DNA of 64,000 bases. Source: Leptobrachium leishanense (Eukaryota > Chordata > Amphibia > Anura > Megophryidae). The translations under genes and the position numbers were made by a program. Of this stretch, positions 16,587-26,900 are shown in pieces (the stretch's first letter is position 1; every line of letters starts with the position of its first letter). The stretch spans positions 152,680,101 to 152,744,100 of the forward strand of contig CM019065.1 in assembly GCA_009667805.1 (NCBI GenBank), in the 5' to 3' direction. The notes beneath the pieces were generated by a model, which saw only the letters and a program-made list of their open reading frames with translations, was not told where the DNA came from and ran no database searches.

Positions 16587-17201
16587 GCATCTTAAATGTG
16601 CTGAATGTAAGTGGTAATAGTGGTCCAGTCTGGGATATTATAGGGTATATTTGGAAATAAAAAATAAGTGTTAGTTTCAACGGGTTGCCAGGTCGGCCAT
16701 GTTTTCGTGGACACATATTACGATTTCATGCAGAAGGGGAGCACAGGGAATAGTGCTGCCCTGCATCATGTATAATTCATATGCTGCAGGAAGGAAATCA
16801 AGACAGATCGCCTGGGATTCCTTACCTGCAACATATGGATTATACATGCTGCAGGGGGGCATTTTTCATGCGCTGCCCATCAGCATGAATAAATTATATG
16901 CATCCAGGAAAACATGGATGACTTGGCAACCCTAGTTTCAACCTGGTGTGTTATTTTAATATGTTTGATTCAGAATACAATCTTTCCTATTAAACGGAGG
17001 TGATTATGGCCTACATTCAATAAGCATCATTTTGCCAGCAAGGTGCCTTGAAAACGCAGTAATGTAGACAGGAATATACACTTAATATAATTTCTCTGTG
17101 GTTGATTCTACATCCACCAGCAATAAAATGTGAAGCTATTTTAGCTATTTATTTTCAACCTTTAAAATGGCTCCCAAGAGAGCCGAAACGTCGGTAACTA
17201 G
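16587..17201 (+). other. Intergenic stretch
   Basis: No gene seen. A GAGAGCCGAAACGTCGGTAA motif near 17179-17198 resembles the end motif of Penelope-like repeats but stands alone. Confidence 0.4.
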
Positions 17202-17354
17202 CAGGGTTATTCAGAGAGCGTGAAAAGCAGGAGAATGACTGGAGAATGAAAAATTCTAGGTCAAAATAGCCGATTTGGAAAGTGAGATGAATGGGAGAAT
17301 TTTTCTGGTTTGGCTATTTTGACCTAGAATTTTTCATTCTCCAGTCATTCTCCT

Positions 17355-17429
17355 CAGGGGTCAAGTCCTGGGAAAAAAAGTGAGGGAACTCACCCACGAA
17401 TTCCACAACCCCCATTACCTGAAGAAAAT

Positions 17430-17473
<44 letters not shown>

Positions 17474-17636
17474 AGTATAGCAGTGCGTGCCGGTGATACC
17501 ATTTTTATTGGGTTAACTTTACATTTAAAAGACAAGCTTGCAAGAGTGTAAACTGGAAACTATACTGATCAGTGAAAGGTATCACTACGTACAGGTATAC
17601 TCGTGATTGTGGCAACTGGACTAACGCGTTTTATAT

Positions 17637-17673
<37 letters not shown>

Positions 17674-19455
17674 AGGCACAGACCCCAGAATAATATACAC
17701 AACACTGTGCCCCCAGAATAATATATACAGCGCTGAACCCCCAGAATAATATACACAACACTGGTTATATGGATATATTTTCCCCAGTTCACATGGATAT
17801 AATTGCCCCAGCTCATATGGGTATATATTGCCCCAGCTCTCATGGATAATGCCCCCAGCTCTCATGGATATGCTCCAGGTCTCATGGATATTGCCCCCAG
17901 GTCTCATGGATATTGCCCCCAGGTCTCATGGATATTGCCCCCAGGTCTCATGGATAATGCCCCAGGTCTCATGGATACTGCCCCCAGGTCTCATGGATAC
18001 TGCCCCCAGGTCTCATGGATATTGCCCCAGCTCTCATGGATATTGCCCCCAGGTCTCATGGATACTGCCCCCAGGTCTCTTGGATATGCCCCAGCTCTCA
18101 TGGATAATGCCCCCAGGTCTCATGGATATTGCCCCCAGGTCTCATGGATATTGCCCCCAGGTCTCATGGATATGCCCCAGGTCTCATGGATATTGCCCCA
18201 GCTCTCATGGATACTGCCCCCAGGTCTCATGGATATGCCCCAGCTCTCATGGATACTGCCCCCAGGTCTCTTGGATATGCCCCAGCTCTCATGGATACTG
18301 CCCCCAGGTCTCATGGATATTGCCCCCAGGTCTCATGGATATGCCCCAGGTCTCATGGATATTGCCCCCAGGTCTCATGGATATTGCCCCCCAGGTCTCA
18401 TGGATATGCCCCAGCTCTCATGGATATTGCCCCCCAGGTCTCATGGATATGCCCCCCCAGGTCTCATGGATACTGTCCCCCCCCAGGTCTCATGGATACT
18501 GTCCCCCCCAGGTCTCATGGATATGCCCCCCCCAGGACTCATGGATATGCCCCCCCAGGTCTCATGGATATGCCCCCCCAGGTCTCATGGATACTGTCCC
18601 CCCCAGGTCTCATGGATATGCCCCCCCAGGTCTCATGGATACTGCCCCCCCAGGTCTCATGGATACTGTCCCCCCCAGGTCTCATGGATATGCCCCCCCA
18701 GGTCTCATGGATACTGTCCCCCCCAGGTCTCATGGATATGCCCCCCCAGGTCTCATGGATACTGTGCCCCCCCAGGTCTCATGGATATGCCCCCCCAGGT
18801 CTCATGGATACTGTCCCCCCCAGGTCTCATGGATACTGCCCCCCCAGGTCTCATGGATATGCCCCCCCAGGTCTCATGGATATGCCCCCCCAGGTCTCAT
18901 GGATACTGTCCCCCCAGGTCTCATGGATACTGTCCCCCCCAGGTCTCATGGATATGCCCCCCCAGGTCTCATGGATACTGTCCCCCCCAGGTCTCATGGA
19001 TATGCCCCCCCAGGTCTCATGGATACTGTGCCCCCCCAGGTCTCATGGATATGCCCCCCCAGGTCTCATGGATACTGTCCCCCCCAGGTCTCATGGATAC
19101 TGCCCCCCCCAGGTCTCATGGATATGCCCCCCCAGGTCTCATGGATATGCCCCCCCCAGGTCTCATGGATACTGTCCCCAGCCCAGCTCACCTTTGCTGC
19201 TCCTGCTTCAGCGGCCGCGTGCTTCCTGCTTCAGCGGCTGCTGACAGGAAGTGCAGCCGCTCGCCTGGGATCTATGAAACAGCCAGGCGAGCGGCTCCAC
19301 CTCCTGTCACCGGCCCTTGTAACAGGAAGCACGCGGCCACCGGCAATGTGCGGCGGCGGCGTTCGGGCTCGGGCCACAGCGGGAACGCAGCGTTCCCGCT
19401 GTGGGAGAAGTGCGGGAACGCCGTTCCTGCGTGTTCCCGCTCGACTCGAGCCCTG
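17355..19455. mobile_element. Non-autonomous hAT element carrying a minisatellite
   Basis: It is flanked by a perfect 8-bp duplication ATTCTCCT (17347-17354 and 19456-19463) inside the hairpin MITE. The termini are CAGGGGTCAAGTC and the complement of CAGGGCTCGAGTC. The 8-bp target and CAGGG ends are the hAT signature. The interior has two (AT)n microsatellites (17432-17468, 17640-17671), a long tandem array, and a GC-rich right end with palindromes such as GCGGGAACGCAGCGTTCCCGC split by a few bases. No transposase is present. Confidence 0.85.
17800..19176. repeat. Minisatellite of a 21-24 bp unit, about 60 copies
   Basis: The unit is CCCCAGGTCTCATGGATATT with variants (AGCTCTC for AGGTCTC; ATACTG, ATATTG or ATATG endings). 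The left part (to about 18430) has C-runs of 3-5; the right part has runs of 6-8. A block repeats at a distance of 263 bp (the rare ACTGTGCCCC variant at 18761 and 19024), showing recent array duplication. The unit has no stop in the three forward frames, which creates long artificial reading frames of up to 560 codons. I do not consider them genes. Confidence 0.93.
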
Positions 19456-19781
19456 ATTCTCCTGCTTTTCACGCTCTCTGAATAACCCTGATAGTTTTAA
19501 CTTTTGATATTAATAAAATTGTATTTTAAATTTTATGAGTGCGGCCACTCTTTGGACTTTGTATATTTTATTGGGCCTTGCACCATTTTTTGCATCGGTT
19601 TTGCATTTTTTGGAAGGAGTTGCTGGTATCCTGTATATTATATATATATATATATATATAATCCATTTTAGCATGTTAATCATGACTCTCATCTACAGCA
19701 CATAGGTAGGTCTCAGTTCAAACAATGTTTTGTTACTGTGGTAAATTCTTATAAAAAAAACAAACATTATACTTTCACTTT

Positions 19782-19983
19782 CAGGGTTATTCAGAGAGCG
19801 TGAAAAGCAGGAGAATGACTGGAGAATGGCTGGAGAATGAAAAATTCTAGGTCAAAATAGCCGATTTGGAAAGTGAGATGAAAGGGAGAATTTTTCTGGT
19901 TTGGCTATTTTGACCTAGAATTTTTCATTCTCCAGTCATTCTCCAGTCATTCTCCTACTTTTCACGCTCTCTGAATAACCCTG
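19782..19983. mobile_element. Hairpin MITE, family H copy 3
   Basis: Uninterrupted copy: a near-perfect inverted repeat from CAGGGTTATTCAGAGAG to CTCTCTGAATAACCCTG with a loop near 19860-19890. The stem contains duplicated GGAGAATG/CATTCTCC blocks. It lies about 290 bp from the split copy 2. Confidence 0.85.
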
Positions 19984-20023
19984 AATGTCTAAATCCCTGA
20001 ACAGAAGCTTATTGGTACATTTA

Positions 20024-20449
20024 GGCTAGGGTCAGACTAACGCATTTTTTGCGTTGTCCGTGAAAAAGTGTGTTCGAACGAATGGACGCATTTTTTCACG
20101 GAACACGCGATAACGGTCATACGATGCGCATTTTCGTCCGTGATTTTGTACGGATCATCAATAAAACACTTTTTGTGTCTGGGCGTTATGTTGGCCGGAC
20201 ATTAGCAGTGTCTGACATCTCCTATTTACGCACACACGCCGCTAGCGGACGCAGCGCACTCTGTACGTCAGTACTAGCGGTTCTACGTTCTTGCAAAAAT
20301 GCGTTCGTTTGTCACTTGCGTTGCGCTGCCGCACTTTTGTGTGGCCGTTCTTCGTATGCTGCCCGGCATTGGACGTCATTTGTTGCTAGCGCGGCCGTGA
20401 TTTAGTGCTGCTAAACGCACGTTAATACTGCGTTAGTCTGACCCTAGCC
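20024..20449 (+). mobile_element. Harbinger-like MITE, copy 4
   Basis: 426 bp, flanked by TTA at 20021-20023 and 20450-20452. The terminal inverted repeats GGCTAGGGTCAGACTAACGC are nearly perfect at both ends. This is the best-preserved copy here and the same subfamily as 3258-3641. Confidence 0.87.
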
Positions 20450-20452
20450 TTA

Positions 20453-21458
20453 CAGTTGCTGGAAAAATGCCTTATTTTCATTTGCTTTCAACACATTTTA
20501 TCAATGAAAAACTGTAACTGTATTGTTGATATGTAACACAACAATAACAATTATTTTGTTGTTTAATAAAAAATAATCTATATATTACAACTATATCACA
20601 TATATTAAATACTGTAAAGAGTGTTGATGTGAACCAGGGGTAGATGTGGATCTAGACACAGGTTTCGAGGGGGGGGGGGGCGCATTATACCAGTTTTGCC
20701 TGAGCTGGTGCTGGGTTCGTAGTGCCAGGCAGAGTCGCACCTACACACAGACTCTGCTCAGCACACTCACTCTCTCCAGAGCATTGCACTGGGTCTGTCC
20801 TTCAGCTGCTCAGGTGACCACCTGACTGACACCGCACAGCGATGCTCTGCACTCCAGCACATGCTCTGTCACTGAGAATCAAGCACCACCAGCAATAACA
20901 TGCTGCAGGTCCAGACACCCACTGATACCCATACATAGCCATATAACTCAGAGATGCAAACACATACATAGCTATACACACACACACAGCTATTCCCAAA
21001 CGTTAAAGGCAGAGTCACAACATTTTGGGCCATTTATGTTAATTAAAATGTTAACTACAATCAAGGTATCTTATATACATTTATTATAGTTTACAGACTC
21101 ATTGCTGGGAGTTTTATTGCTGTGCAGCTCTGTTATACACCTGCACACCCTGAATATATTGTAGAGTTCGTAAAAGGGGGAACATTAGTAAAAAAACAGG
21201 AAAGGGGGATTTGGGCCCAAAATAGGAACGTTCCCTCAAAAGCAGGGACATTTGGGAGATATACACAGCTGTATACAGACATACATTCAAAAGACACATA
21301 CATAGCTATATACACTTCCATATATACACCTCCATATACACAACAGTTACACATACAGGCTTGGAAATACAGTATACACACTATTGAGGTTTACATATTT
21401 TGAGTGTATCCAGGAAATAGCCCTATCAAGTGAACTCTAGAGGTTTGATACATAGAAG
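20453..21458 (+). other. Intergenic stretch
   Basis: No gene seen. It contains a G-run at 20670-20680 and an area rich in ACATA motifs at 20950-21400. Confidence 0.4.
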
Positions 21459-21608
21459 TTAACCCCTTTGCTTCTGAGCCATTTCACTTCCCATCCTGCA
21501 TTTTTTCTAAGGAAATACACAATTTTAAACAAAATTGAAAAAAAAGCACAGTTTTCTCTTGCATTTTGTTTTTTCTCTTAGACTATAGTCAATGTATGCC
21601 GTCATTGG

Positions 21609-23376
21609 GGCGGAGCTAGCCGCGGACAGGAGAGGTCGCACTCGATTGAGCTCCGTGACGGAGATATACCCTAGAGACTATTTGGTGACCTACTCGCCCT
21701 GTGAATCTCTCTCCACTTGTCCCGGGATCTTTTAGTGACTCTGCTGATTCTACTCGCCGGTGATTTGGGACCCGGTGGCGTACGGTGCACACGCGGGAAC
21801 TACTGGCGGTGATTGAGGCCTGGTGCGGTCGGCCATTTTGTGAGCCTGGACATCCTCCCTACCTTTGCGACGGCATTCTACGTACAGCGGAACTTGCCCT
21901 CTGAGCTCCTGATGGGTAAGAAATCCGCTAAACGGCACAGCCAAACTGAGGGATCCGGCCAGAGAGATATCCGTGACTCCCTGGGCAGCGGCCGCCTCCC
22001 TCGTGTTGTGCCGCTGACGCCGGTCCTGCCACCGGGATATGAATCCTCGGATGGAGCGGAATCCTACTGGCGCGGGGACAGCGACGATGCTCAGGACCTG
22101 CCTCGTCAACCTCAGAGGGCCCCTAAGAAAGTGTTAACACACCGGAGATCGCAGGTACCCCGGGCCTCTGCAGGTCTGTCGGTCCCAGTATCCCAGGACA
22201 CCGACGCGGACCCTCTCGCAGAGAATCCAGCAGACAACATGCTACCCCCGACTAAGGGGGATATCCGCAGAATGCTGATGGGTATGCGCACCCGTTGGCA
22301 CGCGGATGTCACTGAGGTCCGACAGGACATTTCATTAGTGAAGGAGCAGGTGACGGCGATCCAAGAAAAGGCAGCGATTGCTGAAACGGAGCAGACACGC
22401 CTTAACGCTGTGGTGGATGCTCTCCAGGTGCAAGTGGATGGGCTGTCCCGAACCGTGGAGACGCTGGATGCCAGGCATCGCAGACGGAACATCCGGCTGC
22501 GAGGAATCCCGGAGAAGATTTCGCCCGCTGCCTTGTTGGCCTTTGTTAACCGCCTGGCCGAGATGCTGCTGCAGCTTCCCGCTGGGTCCCCAGAGGTCTT
22601 TGGTGGGGCATTTCGCATACGTAAATCGGCCGCTGCCCCTCAGTCGGCAGCACGAGATGTTATAGCAATTGCCGCGGTGGTTTCTGTGCGCCAGAAATTG
22701 ATGGCTCTGCCTGTGGCCCGCGTCGCTGTCGACTTTGAGGGAACATCTGTATCGCTCTTCAATGACTTGCCATTTGGGACTCTGATGGCCCGTCGCCAAC
22801 TGCGGGAGGTCACGGCTTGTTTGCGGGCGGGAGGGGTGCGCTATAGATGGGGACTGGCCGGTACCCTCGTTTTTATTTTTGATAACGTGCCTCACACAAT
22901 TACTTCTCTGGATACTGCGTGGCCCCTTTTGACATCGCTGGGTCTCTCCCTGGGCTCGAATTCTCAGAAGGGCGAGGTGGCGGCACCTCTCAGTGGTGAG
23001 CCGGGTTGAGGTGTCGAACTGCCTCTTATAATACAGTGTGATAGTCCTATTGGACCTGCTTGTTATCTGTTGTGACAGAGACTTGAGAATTGGACTTGGC
23101 CAGCTGCTCTTCTATATTTTTTTATTTTTTTTCTTATTATCTTTTTCACTGTTCCTGTTTGGTTTTTTGGAGAGAGCTCCTTTTACACCCCCCCCCCCGA
23201 TTACTATATCCAACATGGCGGACGCACACTATGCCGAGGCTTCGGGGTGTTTTTGTTTTTACGTTTGATATTTACGGTGATGTTTTATGCCCTCTCAGCG
23301 GTCTTTATTGTATCTCTGTGTATATTGTTTGATGTCTCTACGCAAGTTTTCTTCTAAAATAAAGAATTTAAAAAAG
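21609..23376 (+). mobile_element. L1-type retroelement with ORF1 only, intact
   Basis: It is bounded by a perfect 17-bp target-site duplication ATGTATGCCGTCATTGG (21592-21608 and 23377-23393). It starts GGGCGGAGCTAGCC, has a 5' leader of about 300 bp, one ORF, a T-rich 3' region and an AATAAAG signal followed by a short A-rich tail. There is no endonuclease or reverse transcriptase, and no room for them. It must have been copied by another LINE's machinery. It sits inside an older TTAA-type element (end at 21460). Confidence 0.9.
21912..23009 (+). CDS. L1-type ORF1 protein (RNA-binding, Transposase_22-like), intact
   Basis: 365 residues from the ATG at 21912. I prefer this start over an upstream in-frame ATG at 21813 because the related ORF at 38851 also begins MGK and aligns from there. 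The N-terminus is polar and unstructured. A coiled coil follows (about residues 130-195, from GDIRRMLMGMRTRWHADV), then an RRM-like segment starting RHRRRNIRLRGIPE, then a C-terminal domain with ARRQLREVTACL and GVRYRWGLAG, all as in L1 ORF1p. That protein coats LINE RNA. No stop or frameshift is seen, unlike most repeats here, which suggests a young insertion. Its cellular role is not host-related as far as I can see. Confidence 0.88.
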   Translation: MGKKSAKRHSQTEGSGQRDIRDSLGSGRLPRVVPLTPVLPPGYESSDGAESYWRGDSDDAQDLPRQPQRAPKKVLTHRRSQVPRASAGLSVPVSQDTDADPLAENPADNMLPPTKGDIRRMLMGMRTRWHADVTEVRQDISLVKEQVTAIQEKAAIAETEQTRLNAVVDALQVQVDGLSRTVETLDARHRRRNIRLRGIPEKISPAALLAFVNRLAEMLLQLPAGSPEVFGGAFRIRKSAAAPQSAARDVIAIAAVVSVRQKLMALPVARVAVDFEGTSVSLFNDLPFGTLMARRQLREVTACLRAGGVRYRWGLAGTLVFIFDNVPHTITSLDTAWPLLTSLGLSLGSNSQKGEVAAPLSGEPG

Positions 23377-23393
23377 ATGTATGCCGTCATTGG

Positions 23394-23860
23394 AAAGGTC
23401 AGAATCTGGCCTTTCCAATGACACCTCAATGGTCTATGTAGGATGTGAGTAACCGGAGATACAGGGTTTCAAACACCCAAAAGTCCCATTGATCAACTAC
23501 GATGAGACTGCAGCCCGGGGGGGGGAGCAGGGGGGGCAAATTCCCCTTGTGCCCCCTCTCTGGATCCGCCAGTGATGTGAACTGTAAAATGTGTTTTATG
23601 GCCATATGTGGCATAACTAAATTACATGATATGTGATGATATAATACTATGATATTGAATACTATACGGTATAACTAATACGGTGTATTTAATTAAGACT
23701 ATAATATGGTGTTATGTGGGACATATGAAACCTTTGAGCTATTTTAGCCAAAGCTCTGGAATGTGGACTCTTGTGTCCTTATCTCTCTCAGCTCTCTAAT
23801 GCCATCTTTGGTTCTCTGTCCAAGAGGTTGAGTTATTTTAGCTGCACCAGAGATAAACGG
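23394..23860 (+). promoter_or_regulatory. MYL7 upstream region with candidate cardiac motifs
   Basis: No coding sequence. Upstream of the MYL7 first exon I see an AGATAA GATA-type site at 23851-23856, a GGAATG M-CAT core at 23758-23763, and CTATTTTAG (23739-23747) and TTATTTTAG (23832-23840), which are one base short of a canonical MEF2 site. GATA, MEF2 and TEAD factors drive many cardiac promoters. These sites are short and could occur by chance. The left part of this interval is repeat-derived. Confidence 0.45.
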
Positions 23861-23870
23861 CTATATAAAA
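23861..23870 (+). promoter_or_regulatory. TATA box of MYL7
   Basis: CTATATAAAA lies about 30 bp before the presumed transcription start (about 23890) and 50 bp before the ATG at 23917. Confidence 0.7.
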
Positions 23871-23916
23871 AGTAAGAGGGTAGGAATCTCACTAGGAGAC
23901 AGAAGAAAAGAAAGAG

Positions 23917-23919
23917 ATG
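23917..23919 (+). CDS. MYL7: MYL7 exon 1 coding part (start codon only)
   Basis: AAAGAGATG is followed directly by the donor gtgagt at 23920. Exon 2 begins in phase 0 with GCC AGC (Ala-Ser), which continues the expected N-terminus Met-Ala-Ser-Arg-Lys. The first coding exon therefore contributes only methionine. The TATA box at 23861 supports this placement. Confidence 0.85.
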
Positions 23920-26900
23920 GTGAGTGACACTGTGTAGTTTGCATGATTATTTAATGCCTTATAATAACAAATATTCTCATATTGAACAAATCCATTTTAC
24001 TGTCACGCTTGACACTTATCCCTCTGGTACTCCGGCACTGGACCTCAGTCACCACAGAACCCTTTGACTGAACCACAGAATGTTGCTACTAGCCTCCATC
24101 ACTCTGATTCTCATACTAACCCATACAGTGTTTTACTTGATCCCAGTGACTTGCTTATTGCAGATTTCAACTTCTGTAACTCATGTACACAATAGCTACA
24201 TTGTCCCTCTGTAACTGGACCTCCATCACTTTGTGATTCCCATACTGGTCCATACAGTGCTGCTCCTAGTTCTCTGTTGCAATGGGACCTCTGCCTCACC
24301 CACATAATGTTGTTGATGGAGCTCTATCACTCTGTATCCTAAAAATAATAATAATAAAACGTTTTGTCATATGTGCTCAGAAATCCTATATAGCCTAAAC
24401 CATACAAGATTTTTGGTACACTTTTAATGGCCATTAGAAGTATTACCCACCAGCCAACGGCAGGGCAAATCTCGTTGGTGGGTCCTACGCTAAACCCACT
24501 GAAAAACAAAAAATTGTGAAAAATATATTTTAAAAAAATAATACATATATGAAAAAATTACAATAAAGTGCCCTATTAAGGAGAGGGTCCCTCAAATCTA
24601 AATAATGTTAATACCTTTGTCTTTGAATGTATAGTTATCATTGTGTCTCTTGCACTGACCTGTGTAATATGGTAACTGGACCTCTGCCACTTTGTGAGAC
24701 CTGCATTGACTCATATTATGCTATATAAACTGACCTCTGCCACTCTGATATCGTTACACTGTCCCACACAATACTATTTTTAGACTCCAGCTTATATAAA
24801 CTATGCTAGGTAATTGAGCGGCTCTCTTAATTCACGGGTCCGCAACCTTGGTCCTCTATGTTTTGCAACTACATCTCCCATGATGCTCAATCATTCACTA
24901 GTTTGGCTGAACCTCATGGGAAATATTGTTCCAAAACATCTGGAGAAGCAAGGTTTCTGATCCCTGCTCTAATTATTCTGTTCATTTAAAAGTAGTGCTA
25001 ACTTTCTTTTTTTTTTTTTGTATTCAAAATTTTTATTTTGAGATAGTCAGCAATACATCATACGTATAACAGGTAACAAAAGCAAAATGTCATCAGATCA
25101 CAACAGCAATAGGACAGCGAGCGTAAAGAAGACAATTAGTAGGATATATAGTCTCAAAAGTAACGAGCGAACCGCTATATACTCTGCATGAGAACAGGAC
25201 ATCAACATAAGAGGGAGTCAGCTATAGGCATCCAGCATAGGTAGGTGGGTGAGAGAAAGGAAGAGGGAAAAGGAGAAAGAAAAAAAAAAAAAAAAAAAAA
25301 GGGGGGGGGAAGAAGGGGGGTTGGAAAGATGGCAATGGCCAGAATTGTGCCTGCCCTGGCGAAAACCCCTACGGCCATGAAGACCGCGAGGGGGCCTCAG
25401 GGGGAGAATGGCACTTAGGCCCGGGCATTCGGGGGCAAAGACGGGCACCAGGTCACGTCTGTGCCTCCCAAAATATCCGGGAAAAAAAAAAAAAACAGAA
25501 AGAGGGGAAGGGGGAAGCAACACAACAAAAGAGTAATATCAGCTGTGAGGAGAAATTAAAACAAGAAAAAGCAATAGCTACGAGGCGTCTCAGCATGTCA
25601 TCCAAAACATGGATGTAAAAACCACAAAAATAAAGTCCACAGCAAGTAATAGACAGACAGCGGGGGGGGGGGGTGTCATCGTGTTGGGGGGTATCATCAA
25701 AAGTTGGGAGAGGGGGAACAGTGTGCAGCCAGGGGTCAGCATCTAGAAGGGCAGGGTGGAGAAGCCACAGTCATGGAGAGTCAGCCAGTGTCCAGCAAAG
25801 GAACGGGGCATGCAGCCCCCACAGGAACAACAGCCAGCGGTGACACTCCACATACCGATACAGAGATACATGCTGCTGTGCAACTCCATCCACCAGCAAC
25901 TTGAGACAAGGCCGCAGACGGTGCCACAGCGGGGGACAGCAGGAGAGTCTCAAACAAAGTCTCCGTCGTCACGGAGACAAGGGGGAACTCCATTGCCACC
26001 AGACTCTGGTCGGCACCAGGAGGTTTCCCCAGGACATCCACCGGCTCCACTCGGACAGGTGATTCCCAGCATTCTGGTACTCCTGAGACATGCGGCGGGA
26101 AAACCTCCTCCATCTCGCCATCTGGTGCACCAGCCTCTTCCCACAGAACTCCGGTCACCGGTACCTCACAGCTGCGCAGGACAACAGCAGGCCGTCTTCC
26201 CCTAGGAACGTCGCCAGTCGAAGCCTCCTCTTCCTCTGCAGTCTCCCGTCCAACTCCCATCACTGCCATAAGCCGCCGCCATGCGCCTCGGGTAAGTGGC
26301 GTCTCCTCGTCCCCTGGCAGCTGTGTCAAGCAGGCCTCGAGTGCCGCAAACATAGCCTCCATTCTACCAGCAGGTGGGGGGTGCTTCAAATCGCGCTGCC
26401 CCAAGTGACCCTCAGCTTTACCCACCCAAGGGACATCAAGCGCAGCTGGAGGATGGGGGCCCTCCATCCTCGCAGCCTGCGAATAGTAAGCTCCCGGTGA
26501 GGGCTCTCTCTGCAGGGGGAAGCAGGAGGGACAATGAGCGAGGCGTCCAAGCTTAAGCCTCAAAATGGCTGACGGCCGATCAGGTCTGCCGGGGGTTTAC
26601 ATCAAAATACTCAGCTGTGCTCCGGAGGGGGGGACAAGAACAGGCCCGGAGCAATCCCCGTAATGACCAGCCGTGCAGGGACTCCACTGGTGGGCATTCA
26701 CATAAAAATTCAGGCTAAAAACCCCTTTTTATCAGGAGAATCATGCAGAGCTCCACAAAAGCACGTCTTCTCCCATGCAGAGCCAGCCATGCCCCCCGTG
26801 CTAACTTTTTATTAACTATTTCTCCAAAGAATTTTGTGTTGTCTCTTTCCAGGATTCTCAAACTCTGTATCTCAAATCATTGTTCAGCCTTCAATCTGAT

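Larger units (their letters stand above)
17202..19490. mobile_element. Hairpin MITE, family H copy 2, split by a hAT element
   Basis: The left part is 17202-17354 and the right part 19456-19490; together they rebuild a hairpin element like the copy at 19782-19983, starting CAGGGTTATTCAGAGAGCG. The split is explained by the hAT insertion at 17355-19455. Confidence 0.85.

Noticed and set aside
17803..19485. 560-, 542- and 371-codon open frames on the + strand
   Set aside because: They are one tandem repeat read in three frames, with only short unique tails; no domain and no conserved single frame.
25781..26563. 260-codon minus-strand frame as a host gene
   Set aside because: It lies wholly inside a retroelement with target-site duplications and has no recognisable domain.
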